Shown one piece after another: positions 34,676 to 42,465 of a DNA stretch of 64,000 nt; the first letter of the stretch is position 1; each line of letters begins with the position of its first letter. Origin of the DNA: Bacillus sp. 123MFChir2 (lineage in GTDB: Bacteria > Bacillota > Bacilli > Bacillales > Bacillaceae_G); assembly GCF_000383235.1 (NCBI RefSeq), contig NZ_KB910940.1:1-64000 (forward strand), written 5' to 3'. A program made the position numbers and the translations under genes. The notes beneath the pieces are model-generated. The model was not told where the DNA came from, made no database searches, and was given only the letters and a program-made list of their open reading frames with translations.

Positions 34676-35413
34676 ATGAATAACTACAAATTAACAATTC
34701 AATATGACGGTGGCCGCTATAAAGGTTGGCAGCGTCTTGGGAATAACGATAATACCATTCAAGGAAAAATTGAAAGTATATTATCAGAAATGATCGGAAG
34801 AGAAATTGAAATTATTGGCTGCAGCAGAACCGATGCGGGTGTACATGCTCTGAATCAAGTCGCTAACTTTAAAAGTGATGAAAATTTGGTAGAACATAAA
34901 GTGAAAAAATATTTAAATCAACACTTACCAAATGATATTAGTATTACGAACGTGGAATTAGTTCCGGAGCGTTTCCATGCCCGCTACAATTCAAAAGCGA
35001 AAACGTATTTATATAAAATTTGGAACGAAGAACATACGAATCCATTCATGCGTAAATACAGCATGCATGTTGGGAAAATGTTAAATGTTGAACGCATGAA
35101 AAAAGCAGCTCAATATTTAATCGGTTCGCATGATTTTACGGCTTTCTCTAATGCAAAGTCGAAGAAAAAATCCATGGTTCGTGAAATCTACTCGTTAGAT
35201 GTAACGGAAAAGGATGGCTTCGTTCAAATTAGAGTGAGTGGAAACGGCTTTCTTCACAATATGGTGAGAAAGATTGTCGGAGCGTTAATAGAGGTTGGAT
35301 TAGGTCAGTTAGACGCTGAAGCAATACCGCAAATTTTAGAGGGAAAACAACGAAATCAAATCAATTGTCTTGCGGATGCGAGCGGGTTGTATTTGGAGAA
35401 GGTTGATTTTTAG
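34676..35413 (+). CDS. truA: tRNA pseudouridine(38-40) synthase TruA, second paralogue
   Basis: The enzyme isomerises U38-U40 in the tRNA anticodon arm. The 245 residues include YDGGRYKGWQR (~10-20), the catalytic GCSRTDAGVHA with Asp53, FHARYNSKAKTYLYKI, FTAFSNAK and the C-terminal GNGFLHNMVRKIVGAL. Length is normal. B. cereus-group genomes carry a ribosomal-protein-linked truA plus an extra copy; this one stands alone next to an ABC-F gene, so it is probably the extra copy. The ribosome site is poor; see the hairpin before it. Confidence 0.9.
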   Translation: MNNYKLTIQYDGGRYKGWQRLGNNDNTIQGKIESILSEMIGREIEIIGCSRTDAGVHALNQVANFKSDENLVEHKVKKYLNQHLPNDISITNVELVPERFHARYNSKAKTYLYKIWNEEHTNPFMRKYSMHVGKMLNVERMKKAAQYLIGSHDFTAFSNAKSKKKSMVREIYSLDVTEKDGFVQIRVSGNGFLHNMVRKIVGALIEVGLGQLDAEAIPQILEGKQRNQINCLADASGLYLEKVDF

Positions 35414-35421
35414 GAGGAGAT

Positions 35422-35456
35422 AAAGGCTGTTTTTTATGAACAGCCTTTATTTTTTA
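35422..35456 (+). terminator. Terminator after truA
   Basis: AAAGGCTGTT, loop, AACAGCCTTTATTTTTT. Confidence 0.85.
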
Positions 35457-35595
35457 TGTGGAATGAGCTATTCTTCTTTCTTTGATTTGTTCTTCATATC
35501 AAGTAATTTTTCTTTTGCCAATTCTACTGCAATTGCATATGTCGACGAACTTTTATTTATACTAACATAGACTTTAGTTAAAGGAAGGTGTTAGT

Positions 35596-35754
35596 ATGGG
35601 ACGCGGTAAATCCTTTGATCATAAGAAAAAAGGACATGATCATCAGCCTCCAAAAGGTGCGTATATTCATAAAGATGTAAATGAACATACGTTAGAAGAG
35701 GAAGAATTACCAGTAAATATTGAAACGTATAAAAATAGTTTGAAAAAACATTAA
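35596..35754 (+). CDS. Small hydrophilic protein (52 aa)
   Basis: The ORF MGRGKSFDHKKKGHDHQPPK... has a His/Lys-rich first half and an acidic second half (EEEELPVNIETYKNSLKKH). AAGGAAGG precedes the ATG and a terminator follows the stop, so it is probably expressed. The composition resembles small spore or stress proteins of the YfhD sort, but the similarity is not firm. The function is unknown. Confidence 0.6.
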   Translation: MGRGKSFDHKKKGHDHQPPKGAYIHKDVNEHTLEEEELPVNIETYKNSLKKH

Positions 35755-35780
35755 AAAGCACCTGAAAAGGTGCTTTTTTC
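35755..35780. terminator. Bidirectional terminator
   Basis: AAAAGCACCT, loop GAAA, AGGTGCTTTTTT between convergent small genes. Confidence 0.85.
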
Positions 35781-35783
35781 TAC

Positions 35784-36125
35784 TTATCGAATATCCTCAA
35801 ATAGTTGTTTCGTTTCTTCATACATTTCATAGTCGCTTAATGCTTGAATACAGCGCCATTTTAACTCTTCGATATTTTGTTCTAAATCTTCTGGGATTAA
35901 ATTTTGAATGTCTTCTAATTCGATGCCGAAATGGACGATTTCTAATACTTTATCATCAATACTGCGGTCCATTAACAATTCCAGTACATCTAGATTAAAT
36001 ATGTATCGATAGGCTTCATCAAGGGAAACAACTTTTAATTTTAAACTTTCAACGATGCTTAATACAAAAAGAAGGATGGTCTTCTCGAGAACTGCCTGAT
36101 CTTCTGTTTGAAGGATGAGTTTCAT
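35784..36125 (-). CDS. DUF3969-like small protein
   Basis: A 113-residue, acidic, helical protein. ATG 36125 follows GGAGGTG; the frame could extend four codons further without a site. The pattern MKLILQTEDQAVLEKTILLF ... LIPEDLEQNIEELKWRC resembles uncharacterised Bacillus proteins grouped as DUF3969, recalled rather than checked. There are no membrane segments or catalytic motifs. The function is unknown. Confidence 0.65.
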   Translation of the reverse strand: MKLILQTEDQAVLEKTILLFVLSIVESLKLKVVSLDEAYRYIFNLDVLELLMDRSIDDKVLEIVHFGIELEDIQNLIPEDLEQNIEELKWRCIQALSDYEMYEETKQLFEDIR

Positions 36126-36254
36126 GAGCACCTCCATTTTATTCAGGATACTTTCCGTAAGAACAAGTTAGTTAACCATTTAGAACCCTAAATGGAAATA
36201 CACTAGGCTGTACTATACTATTCGGAGATGCATGGTGAATATGCACAATTATAT

Positions 36255-36286
36255 TGAAAAAAAAGCGTCGTTTCCGACGCTTTTTA
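36255..36286. terminator. Terminator after glsA
   Basis: AAAAAGCGTCG, loop, CGACGCTTTTT; symmetric and overlaps the glsA stop. Confidence 0.85.
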
Positions 36287-37213
36287 GAAAATACTCCAAC
36301 CTTGTTGTTCAGAAAGTAATTCTAATATTTTAAATCCAGCAAGGCTATTTCCGTTTGCATCTAGTGCAGGGCCAAAAATACCAATACCCATTTCACCTTT
36401 TACACATCCTAAAATCCCGCCAGCTACACCACTTTTCGCTGGGATTCCAACGCGAATTGCAAATTCTCCAGATTCGTTGTACATACCACATGTCACCATA
36501 AATGTTTTACAAATTTTTGTAATGTGTTTTGGGATAATTTGCTTCTTATAATATGGATCGTAACCATCCATTGCAAAAATGAGCCCAATACGAGCTAAGT
36601 CGATGCAGCTTACTTCGATTGCGCATTGGCGTGTGTATAGGTCCATTAACTCTTCGATATCGCCGTCAATGATGTTGTTTTGCTTCATATAATAACAAAG
36701 AGAACGATTTAAATAAGCTGTTTCTAATTCAGAGATGGCCACTTTAGAAGAGTAGTTAATGGAAGGATTATCTGTAATATCACGAACAAATTGAAGGATA
36801 CGTTCCATTTTCTCTTCATTAGAATTTCCTGCAATCATACTTGTAATCGCTAATGCCCCGGCATTAATCATTGGATTTAATGGTTTAGATGGGCTTGTTG
36901 TTTCTAGCTTAATAATAGAATTAAAAGGATCACCAGTCGGTTCCATGCCAACTTTAGAAAATACATATTCCTCGCCGCAATCTAAAAGTGCGAGCGCAAG
37001 TGTAATTACTTTTGAAATACTCTGAAGTGTAAAGAGTGTCTGGGATTTCCCGGCGTGAACGTAATGGCCGTCTATATGATAAATTGCAATTCCTAAGTCA
37101 TCGGGATTTGCGTTTCCTAACTCAGGAATATACGTTGCAAGCTTACCTTGTTTCGTATAGGGCTGAACTTGATCTAATAATTGTTGTAAGTTGTTAGTCT
37201 CGATACACTGCAT
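36284..37213 (-). CDS. glsA: Glutaminase
   Basis: The enzyme hydrolyses glutamine to glutamate and ammonia. The 309 residues have the serine beta-lactamase-like fold: FTLQSISKV with Ser65 and Lys68 (SxxK), [10 protein letters not shown] (~111-120), and [20 protein letters not shown] with GVAGGI in the C-terminal part. Length is typical for the 310-residue bacterial type. AGGGGTG lies before the ATG. It is monocistronic; a family B repeat and PTS relic lie upstream. Confidence 0.95.
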   Translation of the reverse strand: MQCIETNNLQQLLDQVQPYTKQGKLATYIPELGNANPDDLGIAIYHIDGHYVHAGKSQTLFTLQSISKVITLALALLDCGEEYVFSKVGMEPTGDPFNSIIKLETTSPSKPLNPMINAGALAITSMIAGNSNEEKMERILQFVRDITDNPSINYSSKVAISELETAYLNRSLCYYMKQNNIIDGDIEELMDLYTRQCAIEVSCIDLARIGLIFAMDGYDPYYKKQIIPKHITKICKTFMVTCGMYNESGEFAIRVGIPAKSGVAGGILGCVKGEMGIGIFGPALDANGNSLAGFKILELLSEQQGWSIF

Positions 37214-37317
37214 AATAAAACACCCCTAGTTGTATTAGTCATTAAATTTAACTTGCCCGACAAGTGTGGAAATAAATAATAACATGAAATAGAGGAATGA
37301 TAAAATGAAAAAACAAC

Positions 37318-37437
37318 ATAAAAACCCCTTTTTTAGGGGAGGGCGAGAGCATCTGGCCATGCATAGAAGCGGTCAGTACCTTTTCCTGCCACGTGCGAGG
37401 TTTGAAACAAAAGGAGGAAGTGAGAGCAGGTTATGTT
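37318..37437 (+). repeat. Dispersed repeat, family B (copy 5, 3'-truncated)
   Basis: It begins ATAAAAACCCCTTTTTTAGG and carries GGGCGAGAGCATCTGGCC, GAAGCGGTCAGTACC and GTTTGAAACAAAAGGAGG. The usual GCATAA tail is replaced by the PTS pseudogene fragment. Confidence 0.72.
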
Positions 37438-37618
37438 TATGACAGGTTTCTTCCCAATTATGATGTTTGGTTTACCAGCAGCAAAACCAGAAAAGTGTAA
37501 AGCAGTTACAGGTATGTTAATTGGTCTTGCCTTAACTTCATTTTTAGATACAAGTGTACAAGTTATCATTAGAATAAACGTTGAGTCTGTTGCTGATGAT
37601 ATGAAGAAACACGTATAA
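37433..37618 (+). pseudogene. Relic of a glucose/GlcNAc-type PTS EIICB gene
   Basis: The fragment [35 protein letters not shown] is a piece of a PTS EIIC domain, missing the residues that normally lie between GLPAA and KPEK. It then jumps to [20 protein letters not shown] and a stop, which looks like the end of an EIIB domain. Several hundred codons are missing on both sides of the join. The 5' end is overwritten by a family B repeat. It cannot encode a transporter. Confidence 0.65.
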
Positions 37619-37684
37619 GTATCATATAAACATAAGAAACGGTATGTTTTTTATCATTTTGCAACCTAAAAGTAAATCCGTTAG

Positions 37685-37728
37685 ATAAAGTGAAACTTCT
37701 GTCAGTGGAGACGTTAATGCGGGATAAA
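37685..37728 (-). repeat. bcr1-like repeat (family A, copy 3, internally deleted)
   Basis: ATAAAGTGAAACTTCTGTCAG joins directly to GTTAATGCGGGATAAA. Both ATAAA ends are kept while about 110 bp of the middle are gone. Confidence 0.65.
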
Positions 37729-37880
37729 AATGAGGTTTTTTCATTACAAATATAACGGCTATCTTGCATTTTTGGTGATCTTTTTTATTTTTTTTGTGCA
37801 TGGCATTGGTAAAATACTGGTTGCGTGATAAAGTAAGATGTGAAATGAGCAACTATGTAAAAAGGCAGGTTTTTATCGTT

Positions 37881-39065
37881 ATGAAATCTCGCAGACCGAT
37901 TGTATATATCAAACGAACGATTATTCTTAGTCTGTTGTTTGCCCTTGTGTATTGGGGATATACGAAAGTTACTTCCCATGATAAAGAAAAGGCAACGTTA
38001 CAAGCAGTAAAAGAAGAAAAAAGAGAAGTGAAAAAAGGAGTAAAGAAAGCAGAAGTAAAGAAAGAGGTTGTAGAGAAACCAAAAGAAGAAGTGGTAGTTG
38101 AGCAACCTCCGCAAGAAATCAATAATAATGCCCAGTTAGATGAGTATATGAAAAGTAAAAACTTTAGCGGTACAGCGGTTGTTGTAAAAAACGGAAAGGT
38201 TCTTTTGAACAAAGGATATGGACTTGCCAATCAAGAAAAAAATGTTGCTAATAATTCAGAGACATCCTACTATATTGGTTCCATTACAAAAGCTTTTGTC
38301 GCAACTGCTATTATGCAATTGAAAGAACAAAATAAGTTAAACATAGAAGATACTGTCGCGAAATATATTCCTGATTTTCCAAGGGGTGAAGAAATTAAAT
38401 TAGTACACCTTCTTACGCATACGTCAGGGATTCCAGAGTACAGCGAAGGATCGGAGAATATCACCCATGAGGAATTAATTAAGAGAATAGGAAAGCAAAA
38501 GCTGGCATTCCCGCCCGGATCAAAATGGAAATACTCGGATTCCAATTATTCCGTGCTTGCGTATATTGCCGAGAAAGTGAGCGGACAATCCCTTCAAGAT
38601 TATATTCAAAAGAATATCTTTGAAGTAGTCGGTATGAAACGTTCAGGATTTGGTGATCAATTTCAACAAGGAAAATATCCATCTACCGGTTATAAAATTG
38701 TAGATAATCAAATGACAACACCAGATTTACCAAGCATGGCGCAATTATTTGGCTGTGGTGATATATATACAACTGCATATGATTTATATTTATTTGATCA
38801 AGCTTTATTTACTGGAAAGCTTATTTCAAGTGATAGTTATCATCAAATGTTTACAGCGGTTAAAAAGGATTATGGTTTTGGTTGGTATGTGGACCCTGGC
38901 AGTTACTCAAATCATGGCGTTATGCCAGGATGGAATTGTTTAAATAGTTTTAGTAAGGATGGAAATACGTATGTTGTGTTATTGTCTAATATTCAAAATA
39001 ACATTAAGTCGTTTGGTGTTGTAAGTAATGATATTTATACGATGGTGCGGCATGTGGAAGGTTAG
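37881..39065 (+). CDS. Membrane-anchored serine hydrolase, beta-lactamase class C / PBP-like
   Basis: The 394-residue protein has one N-terminal anchor (~14-27) followed by a long Lys/Glu/Val linker (~35-78), then a beta-lactamase-fold domain. Motifs are YIGSITKAFVA (SxxK nucleophile), KYSDSNYSVLA (YxN-type) and the late NHGVMPGW (HxG, replacing KTG). Substrates in this family range from peptidoglycan peptides to esters; resistance activity is not implied. Start ATG 37881 with AGGCAGG about 10 bases upstream is preferred; earlier Met codons (37794, 37845) lack sites. Confidence 0.82.
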   Translation: MKSRRPIVYIKRTIILSLLFALVYWGYTKVTSHDKEKATLQAVKEEKREVKKGVKKAEVKKEVVEKPKEEVVVEQPPQEINNNAQLDEYMKSKNFSGTAVVVKNGKVLLNKGYGLANQEKNVANNSETSYYIGSITKAFVATAIMQLKEQNKLNIEDTVAKYIPDFPRGEEIKLVHLLTHTSGIPEYSEGSENITHEELIKRIGKQKLAFPPGSKWKYSDSNYSVLAYIAEKVSGQSLQDYIQKNIFEVVGMKRSGFGDQFQQGKYPSTGYKIVDNQMTTPDLPSMAQLFGCGDIYTTAYDLYLFDQALFTGKLISSDSYHQMFTAVKKDYGFGWYVDPGSYSNHGVMPGWNCLNSFSKDGNTYVVLLSNIQNNIKSFGVVSNDIYTMVRHVEG

Positions 39066-39066
39066 A

Positions 39067-39094
39067 AAGCTATCTTACGAGATAGCTTTTTTTG
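39067..39094 (+). terminator. Terminator after the serine hydrolase gene
   Basis: AGCTATCT, loop TACG, AGATAGCTTTTTTT. Confidence 0.85.
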
Positions 39095-39123
39095 TAGAAA
39101 ACTAAAGACCTAAAACCTTAAAA

Positions 39124-39298
39124 CCCTAAAACCCTAAAATCTCTTTTTTTAGGTGGGCGAGAGCAACTGGCCGCGGATAGAAGCGGTCGGTGCCTGTTGC
39201 TGCCACGTGCGAGATTTGAAACAAAAGGAGAATATGAGAGCAGGGCATGTTGTATTATGCATAACCGCGATTTATATGTTGGGGATTTAAAATGAATA
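39124..39298 (+). repeat. Dispersed repeat, family B (copy 6, first of tandem pair)
   Basis: Core GGGCGAGAGCAACTGGCCGC, then GAAGCGGTCGGTGCC, GAAACAAAAGGAG, GCATGTTGTATTATGCATAA and GTTGGGGATTTAAAATGAAT. A short telomere-like TTAAAACCC/TAAAACCC run (39113-39140) precedes it. Confidence 0.8.
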
Positions 39299-39450
39299 TT
39301 TAGGGCAGGCGAGAGCAACTGGCCGCGGATAGAAGCGGTCGGTGCCTGTTGCTGCCACGTGCGAGGTTTGAAACAAAAGGAGAATATGAGAGCAGGGCAT
39401 GTTGTATTATGCATAACCGGGACTTATATGTTGGGGATTTAAAATGAATT
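39299..39450 (+). repeat. Dispersed repeat, family B (copy 7, second of tandem pair)
   Basis: It is nearly identical to copy 6, offset by exactly 152 bp (core at 39157 and 39309). Only a few substitutions separate the two copies, so the duplication is recent. Confidence 0.85.
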
Positions 39451-39517
39451 TATACCTTTGGAAAAAGCATGAGGAAATGAGATAATAATAAAGATATGTA
39501 AAAAAGAGGAGGAGAAA

Positions 39518-40336
39518 ATGGGGATTCATGAGCATCATGCACGGAATGGAAAAAGGTTATTTCTTCTTTCTATTTTTATATTTTCACTTGCTATTATAGC
39601 GTTTATCTTTGAGTATGTTCGAACGCCGCGTTTCCAGTGGAACAAAGATACGATGACTTTTATTAGTATAATTATAACGGCCTTTATTTTTATGATTTAT
39701 AGCTTTGTAGAAAGAGAGAGGGCGAAGAAAATTGGTACAACAATTCGAATCGAAGGGAAATCGATGCTCTTGCATCATCATCGATTTGTTGTACGAAGAG
39801 AAGTAGCTTTCGTGACTACAGTTACATACTTTTCGATGGATGGAAATACAATGGGGATTTTAAAAGAAGAATATGAAACAAACCTACAAAAACTATGGAA
39901 GATTTTCGTATCGTTTTTTTTGAGCGCATTGATTGAAAAACGCTTTGTTTTGTATAACGAACTGGGCGAAGCGATGCTGATTATAAAACAAAAAGCCGGC
40001 ATGTCCTATTTTTATACGTTTCATGACTTGGCAGGGAATAAGATTGGTGGATTGAAACAAATCTTAAGCTTAAAAAAATTGAAGTGGCTCTTACTGTCTG
40101 AGCATGATGAAGAAGTTGGTGAGATTAACGGAGATTTGTATGCGAATATCCAAAAAGGAAAATGGAATGATGGTAGTTCTATTGAAGTAAAAGAAGATGC
40201 AATTCCGATAGAAGCCATTGAATACTTTTCGGCTAGCGGCGGCTCGCTTGTTAATTTATCAGTCGTGGAAAAACCGATGTACGAGAAAGCTCTGTATTAT
40301 GCGGCAGCTGCAGTATTGACGTTGAAAAATAGTTAA
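39518..40336 (+). CDS. Hypothetical two-helix membrane protein
   Basis: The 272-residue protein has two N-terminal membrane segments (~13-31 and ~45-62) and a cytoplasmic domain. The stretch around 142-185 (FVLYNELGEAMLIIKQKAGM, FYTFHDLAGNKIGGLK) has the strand-turn-strand look of tubby/LURP-one-like folds, a weak impression only. AGGAGGAG lies before the ATG. It is monocistronic between repeats. The function is unknown. Confidence 0.72.
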   Translation: MGIHEHHARNGKRLFLLSIFIFSLAIIAFIFEYVRTPRFQWNKDTMTFISIIITAFIFMIYSFVERERAKKIGTTIRIEGKSMLLHHHRFVVRREVAFVTTVTYFSMDGNTMGILKEEYETNLQKLWKIFVSFFLSALIEKRFVLYNELGEAMLIIKQKAGMSYFYTFHDLAGNKIGGLKQILSLKKLKWLLLSEHDEEVGEINGDLYANIQKGKWNDGSSIEVKEDAIPIEAIEYFSASGGSLVNLSVVEKPMYEKALYYAAAAVLTLKNS

Positions 40337-40349
40337 ACATGGTAAAGTA

Positions 40350-40387
40350 AAAGAAGGTAGATGACATGGTGCATCTGCCTTTTTTTA
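40350..40387 (+). terminator. Terminator after the 39518 gene
   Basis: AGGTAGATG, loop, CATCTGCCT, then TTTTTT. Confidence 0.75.
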
Positions 40388-40403
40388 CTCTACTAGTAGA
40401 TAG

Positions 40404-40548
40404 AGATATAAATCCATTTTCATTTTGCGCCATAGAAATTACGATAATGCAGAATACAACATGATCTTTTAAACTTCGCATGTGGCAGGAAAGGGAACTG
40501 ACCGCTTCTACGCGCGGCCAGATGCTCTCGTCTCCCCGAGGGGGGTAT
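40404..40548 (-). repeat. Dispersed repeat, family B (copy 8)
   Basis: The minus strand reads CCCCTCGGGGAGACGAGAGC, CTGGCC, GAAGCGGTCAG, GCCACATGCGAAG, and then GTTGTATTCTGCATTATCG with the usual ATGGATTTATATC end. Confidence 0.72.
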
Positions 40549-40569
40549 TGTTTATTTATAAGTTTTTCT

Positions 40570-41985
40570 TTACTTCACAACTTCAATTTTCAGCAGATTT
40601 GTTGTTCCGCGTTCGTTAACAGGGACGCCTGCTGTTACAATGATGAGATCTTTCATTGCGACAAGTTGCTGTTCTTTAGCGTTACTTATTGCTTGTTCAA
40701 TTACTTCATCTGTCGTTTGTTTTGGGGCAGTGAAAAATGGGTGTACTCCCCATACGAGTGCGAGTTGCTGCATAACATATTGTTCAGATGTTGTTGCAAT
40801 AATCGGTGTGCGTGGACGGTATTTGGAAATCATTTGTGCTGTATAACCGCTTTTGGTTGGTGTTAAAATTGCCTTTGCTTGTAAGGAATAAGCGGCTTGG
40901 ACAGCAGCAGCACCAATTGTTTCTGTTATTTGTTTGTAGTCATTGTGAAGTGATTGCGTTTGGTTTTGGAATAAAGCAGATTCTTCTACTTGCAGAGCAA
41001 TTTTATCCATCATTTGTACGGCTTCCACCGGATATTCACCGGCAGCTGTCTCTCCTGAAAGCATAATCGCATCTGTTCCATCAAAGATGGCGTTTGCTAC
41101 ATCGGATGCTTCCGCTCTTGTTGGTCTTGGGTTTCTTTGCATAGAATCGAGCATTTGTGTTGCTGTAATGACGGGTTTTCCTAACATATTACAAGTGTGA
41201 ATCAACTCTTTTTGAATGATTGGTACATATTCTGCTGGGATTTCAATTCCCATATCACCGCGTGCAACCATAATCGCATCCACAACTTCTACGATTTCTT
41301 TTATATTATCAATTCCTTCTTGGTTTTCAATTTTTGCGATAATACGAATGTGCGAGGCGTTATGCGCTGCTAATATATCGCGTACTTCTAAAATATCTGC
41401 AGCTTTACGGACGAAAGAAACTGCGATGTAATCAACCTGTTGCTGTATGCCAAACAGAATGTCTTGTTTATCTTTTTCAGTAATACCTGGCAAGCGAATT
41501 TTTACATTTGGTACGTTTACACCTTTATGATCTTTAATGATTCCACCGTGTATAACTTTCGTTTGTAATTCACCATTATCTTTCTTTGTTACTTCTAGTT
41601 CTAATAAGCCATCATCGAGTAATAGATGAGATCCTATTTCTACATCATCATATAGGCCTTCATAAGTGACAGAAAAACATTTAGATGTTCCGAGCACTTT
41701 TTTCATGGAAACAGTAACTGTTTCCGCTTCAAGTAATTTTGCTTGTCCCCCTTCAAATTCATCTGTACGAATTTTTGGTCCTTTAATATCTTGTAAAAGC
41801 GCAATGTTCTTTTTGGAGGCTGCTGCTGCTTTTCGGAGTGTGTTAATTCGTACTTGATGTTCTTCGTGCGTTCCATGAGAGAAATTTAACCGAGCCACAT
41901 TCATTCCAGATTCTAGTAAAGAAAGCAGTGTTTCGTATTGTTCACTTGCAGGTCCAATCGTGCAAACAATTTTTGTTTTTCGCAT
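40570..41985 (-). CDS. pyk: Pyruvate kinase, short form
   Basis: The enzyme converts PEP and ADP to pyruvate and ATP. The 471 residues include KIVCTIGPAS (~4-13), NFSHGTHEEH, the signature IAKIENQEGIDNI (~216-228), MVARGDMGIEIP (~241-252) and ITATQMLDSM. It lacks the ~110-residue C-terminal PEP-utiliser-like extension of the main Bacillus pyruvate kinase, so it is probably a second isozyme. AGGAGGAA precedes the ATG. It diverges from pflB, which uses its product, across a 480-base control region. Confidence 0.93.
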   Translation of the reverse strand: MRKTKIVCTIGPASEQYETLLSLLESGMNVARLNFSHGTHEEHQVRINTLRKAAAASKKNIALLQDIKGPKIRTDEFEGGQAKLLEAETVTVSMKKVLGTSKCFSVTYEGLYDDVEIGSHLLLDDGLLELEVTKKDNGELQTKVIHGGIIKDHKGVNVPNVKIRLPGITEKDKQDILFGIQQQVDYIAVSFVRKAADILEVRDILAAHNASHIRIIAKIENQEGIDNIKEIVEVVDAIMVARGDMGIEIPAEYVPIIQKELIHTCNMLGKPVITATQMLDSMQRNPRPTRAEASDVANAIFDGTDAIMLSGETAAGEYPVEAVQMMDKIALQVEESALFQNQTQSLHNDYKQITETIGAAAVQAAYSLQAKAILTPTKSGYTAQMISKYRPRTPIIATTSEQYVMQQLALVWGVHPFFTAPKQTTDEVIEQAISNAKEQQLVAMKDLIIVTAGVPVNERGTTNLLKIEVVK

Positions 41986-42465
41986 ATCAAATTCCTCCTA
42001 CTTATAGAAGTTTCACCTTATTATGTTGGCACAGGGGTGTGTACTTCATGTATAGGTATGTGATTTGTTTTATTTAATGTCAAAAGATTTGCTTGGTGTA
42101 TGATGAAGGACGTAAGCGAAAATGAAAAAAGGTGTATCGAAACAGCTACAGATTTTTTAATTCTGTTTCAAAAATATTGTAACAGAATGGAGTTTTAGAG
42201 TATTACAGTTTGTAATAGGTATGACTCGTATATTACAGGAAAGGATGCCTTTATTAGAACGTCAAAAAAACAAAATTACTAAAATAGGGTTAATTTAACA
42301 ATGTTTGCAGTAGTATTTACACTACGCAGATAGTAGTTTGCTCAATTATTCACAAACATGTCACAACTTAAACGTTCACTTTTTTAAAAAAGTAGTATTC
42401 TAAATACGTAAGCTGTTATATAAAAAATCTAAGTCCTGTACTAATCAAAAATGGAGGAGATTAGG
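41986..42465. promoter_or_regulatory. Divergent control region pyk / pflB
   Basis: This 480-base AT-rich gap contains an inverted repeat TTCTGTT (42161-42167) / AACAGAA (42181-42187), a GTAGT-atttac-ACTAC hairpin near 42310, and a direct repeat TCACAAACATGTCACAA near 42350 that recalls half-sites of Crp/Fnr or Rex operators. No full consensus operator was found. AGAAGTTTCACCTTAT near 42006 may be a stub of a bcr1-like end. No gene is seen. Confidence 0.4.

Noticed and set aside
39113-39450. CRISPR array from repeated blocks
   Set aside because: Only two copies, 152 bp each, with no spacers; no cas genes nearby.
42004-42022. Sixth bcr1-like repeat
   Set aside because: Only AGAAGTTTCACCTTAT resembles the repeat end; too short to call.
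42090-42140. CcpA cre site upstream of pflB
   Set aside because: The CG-centred sequence near 42112-42125 misses too many consensus positions.
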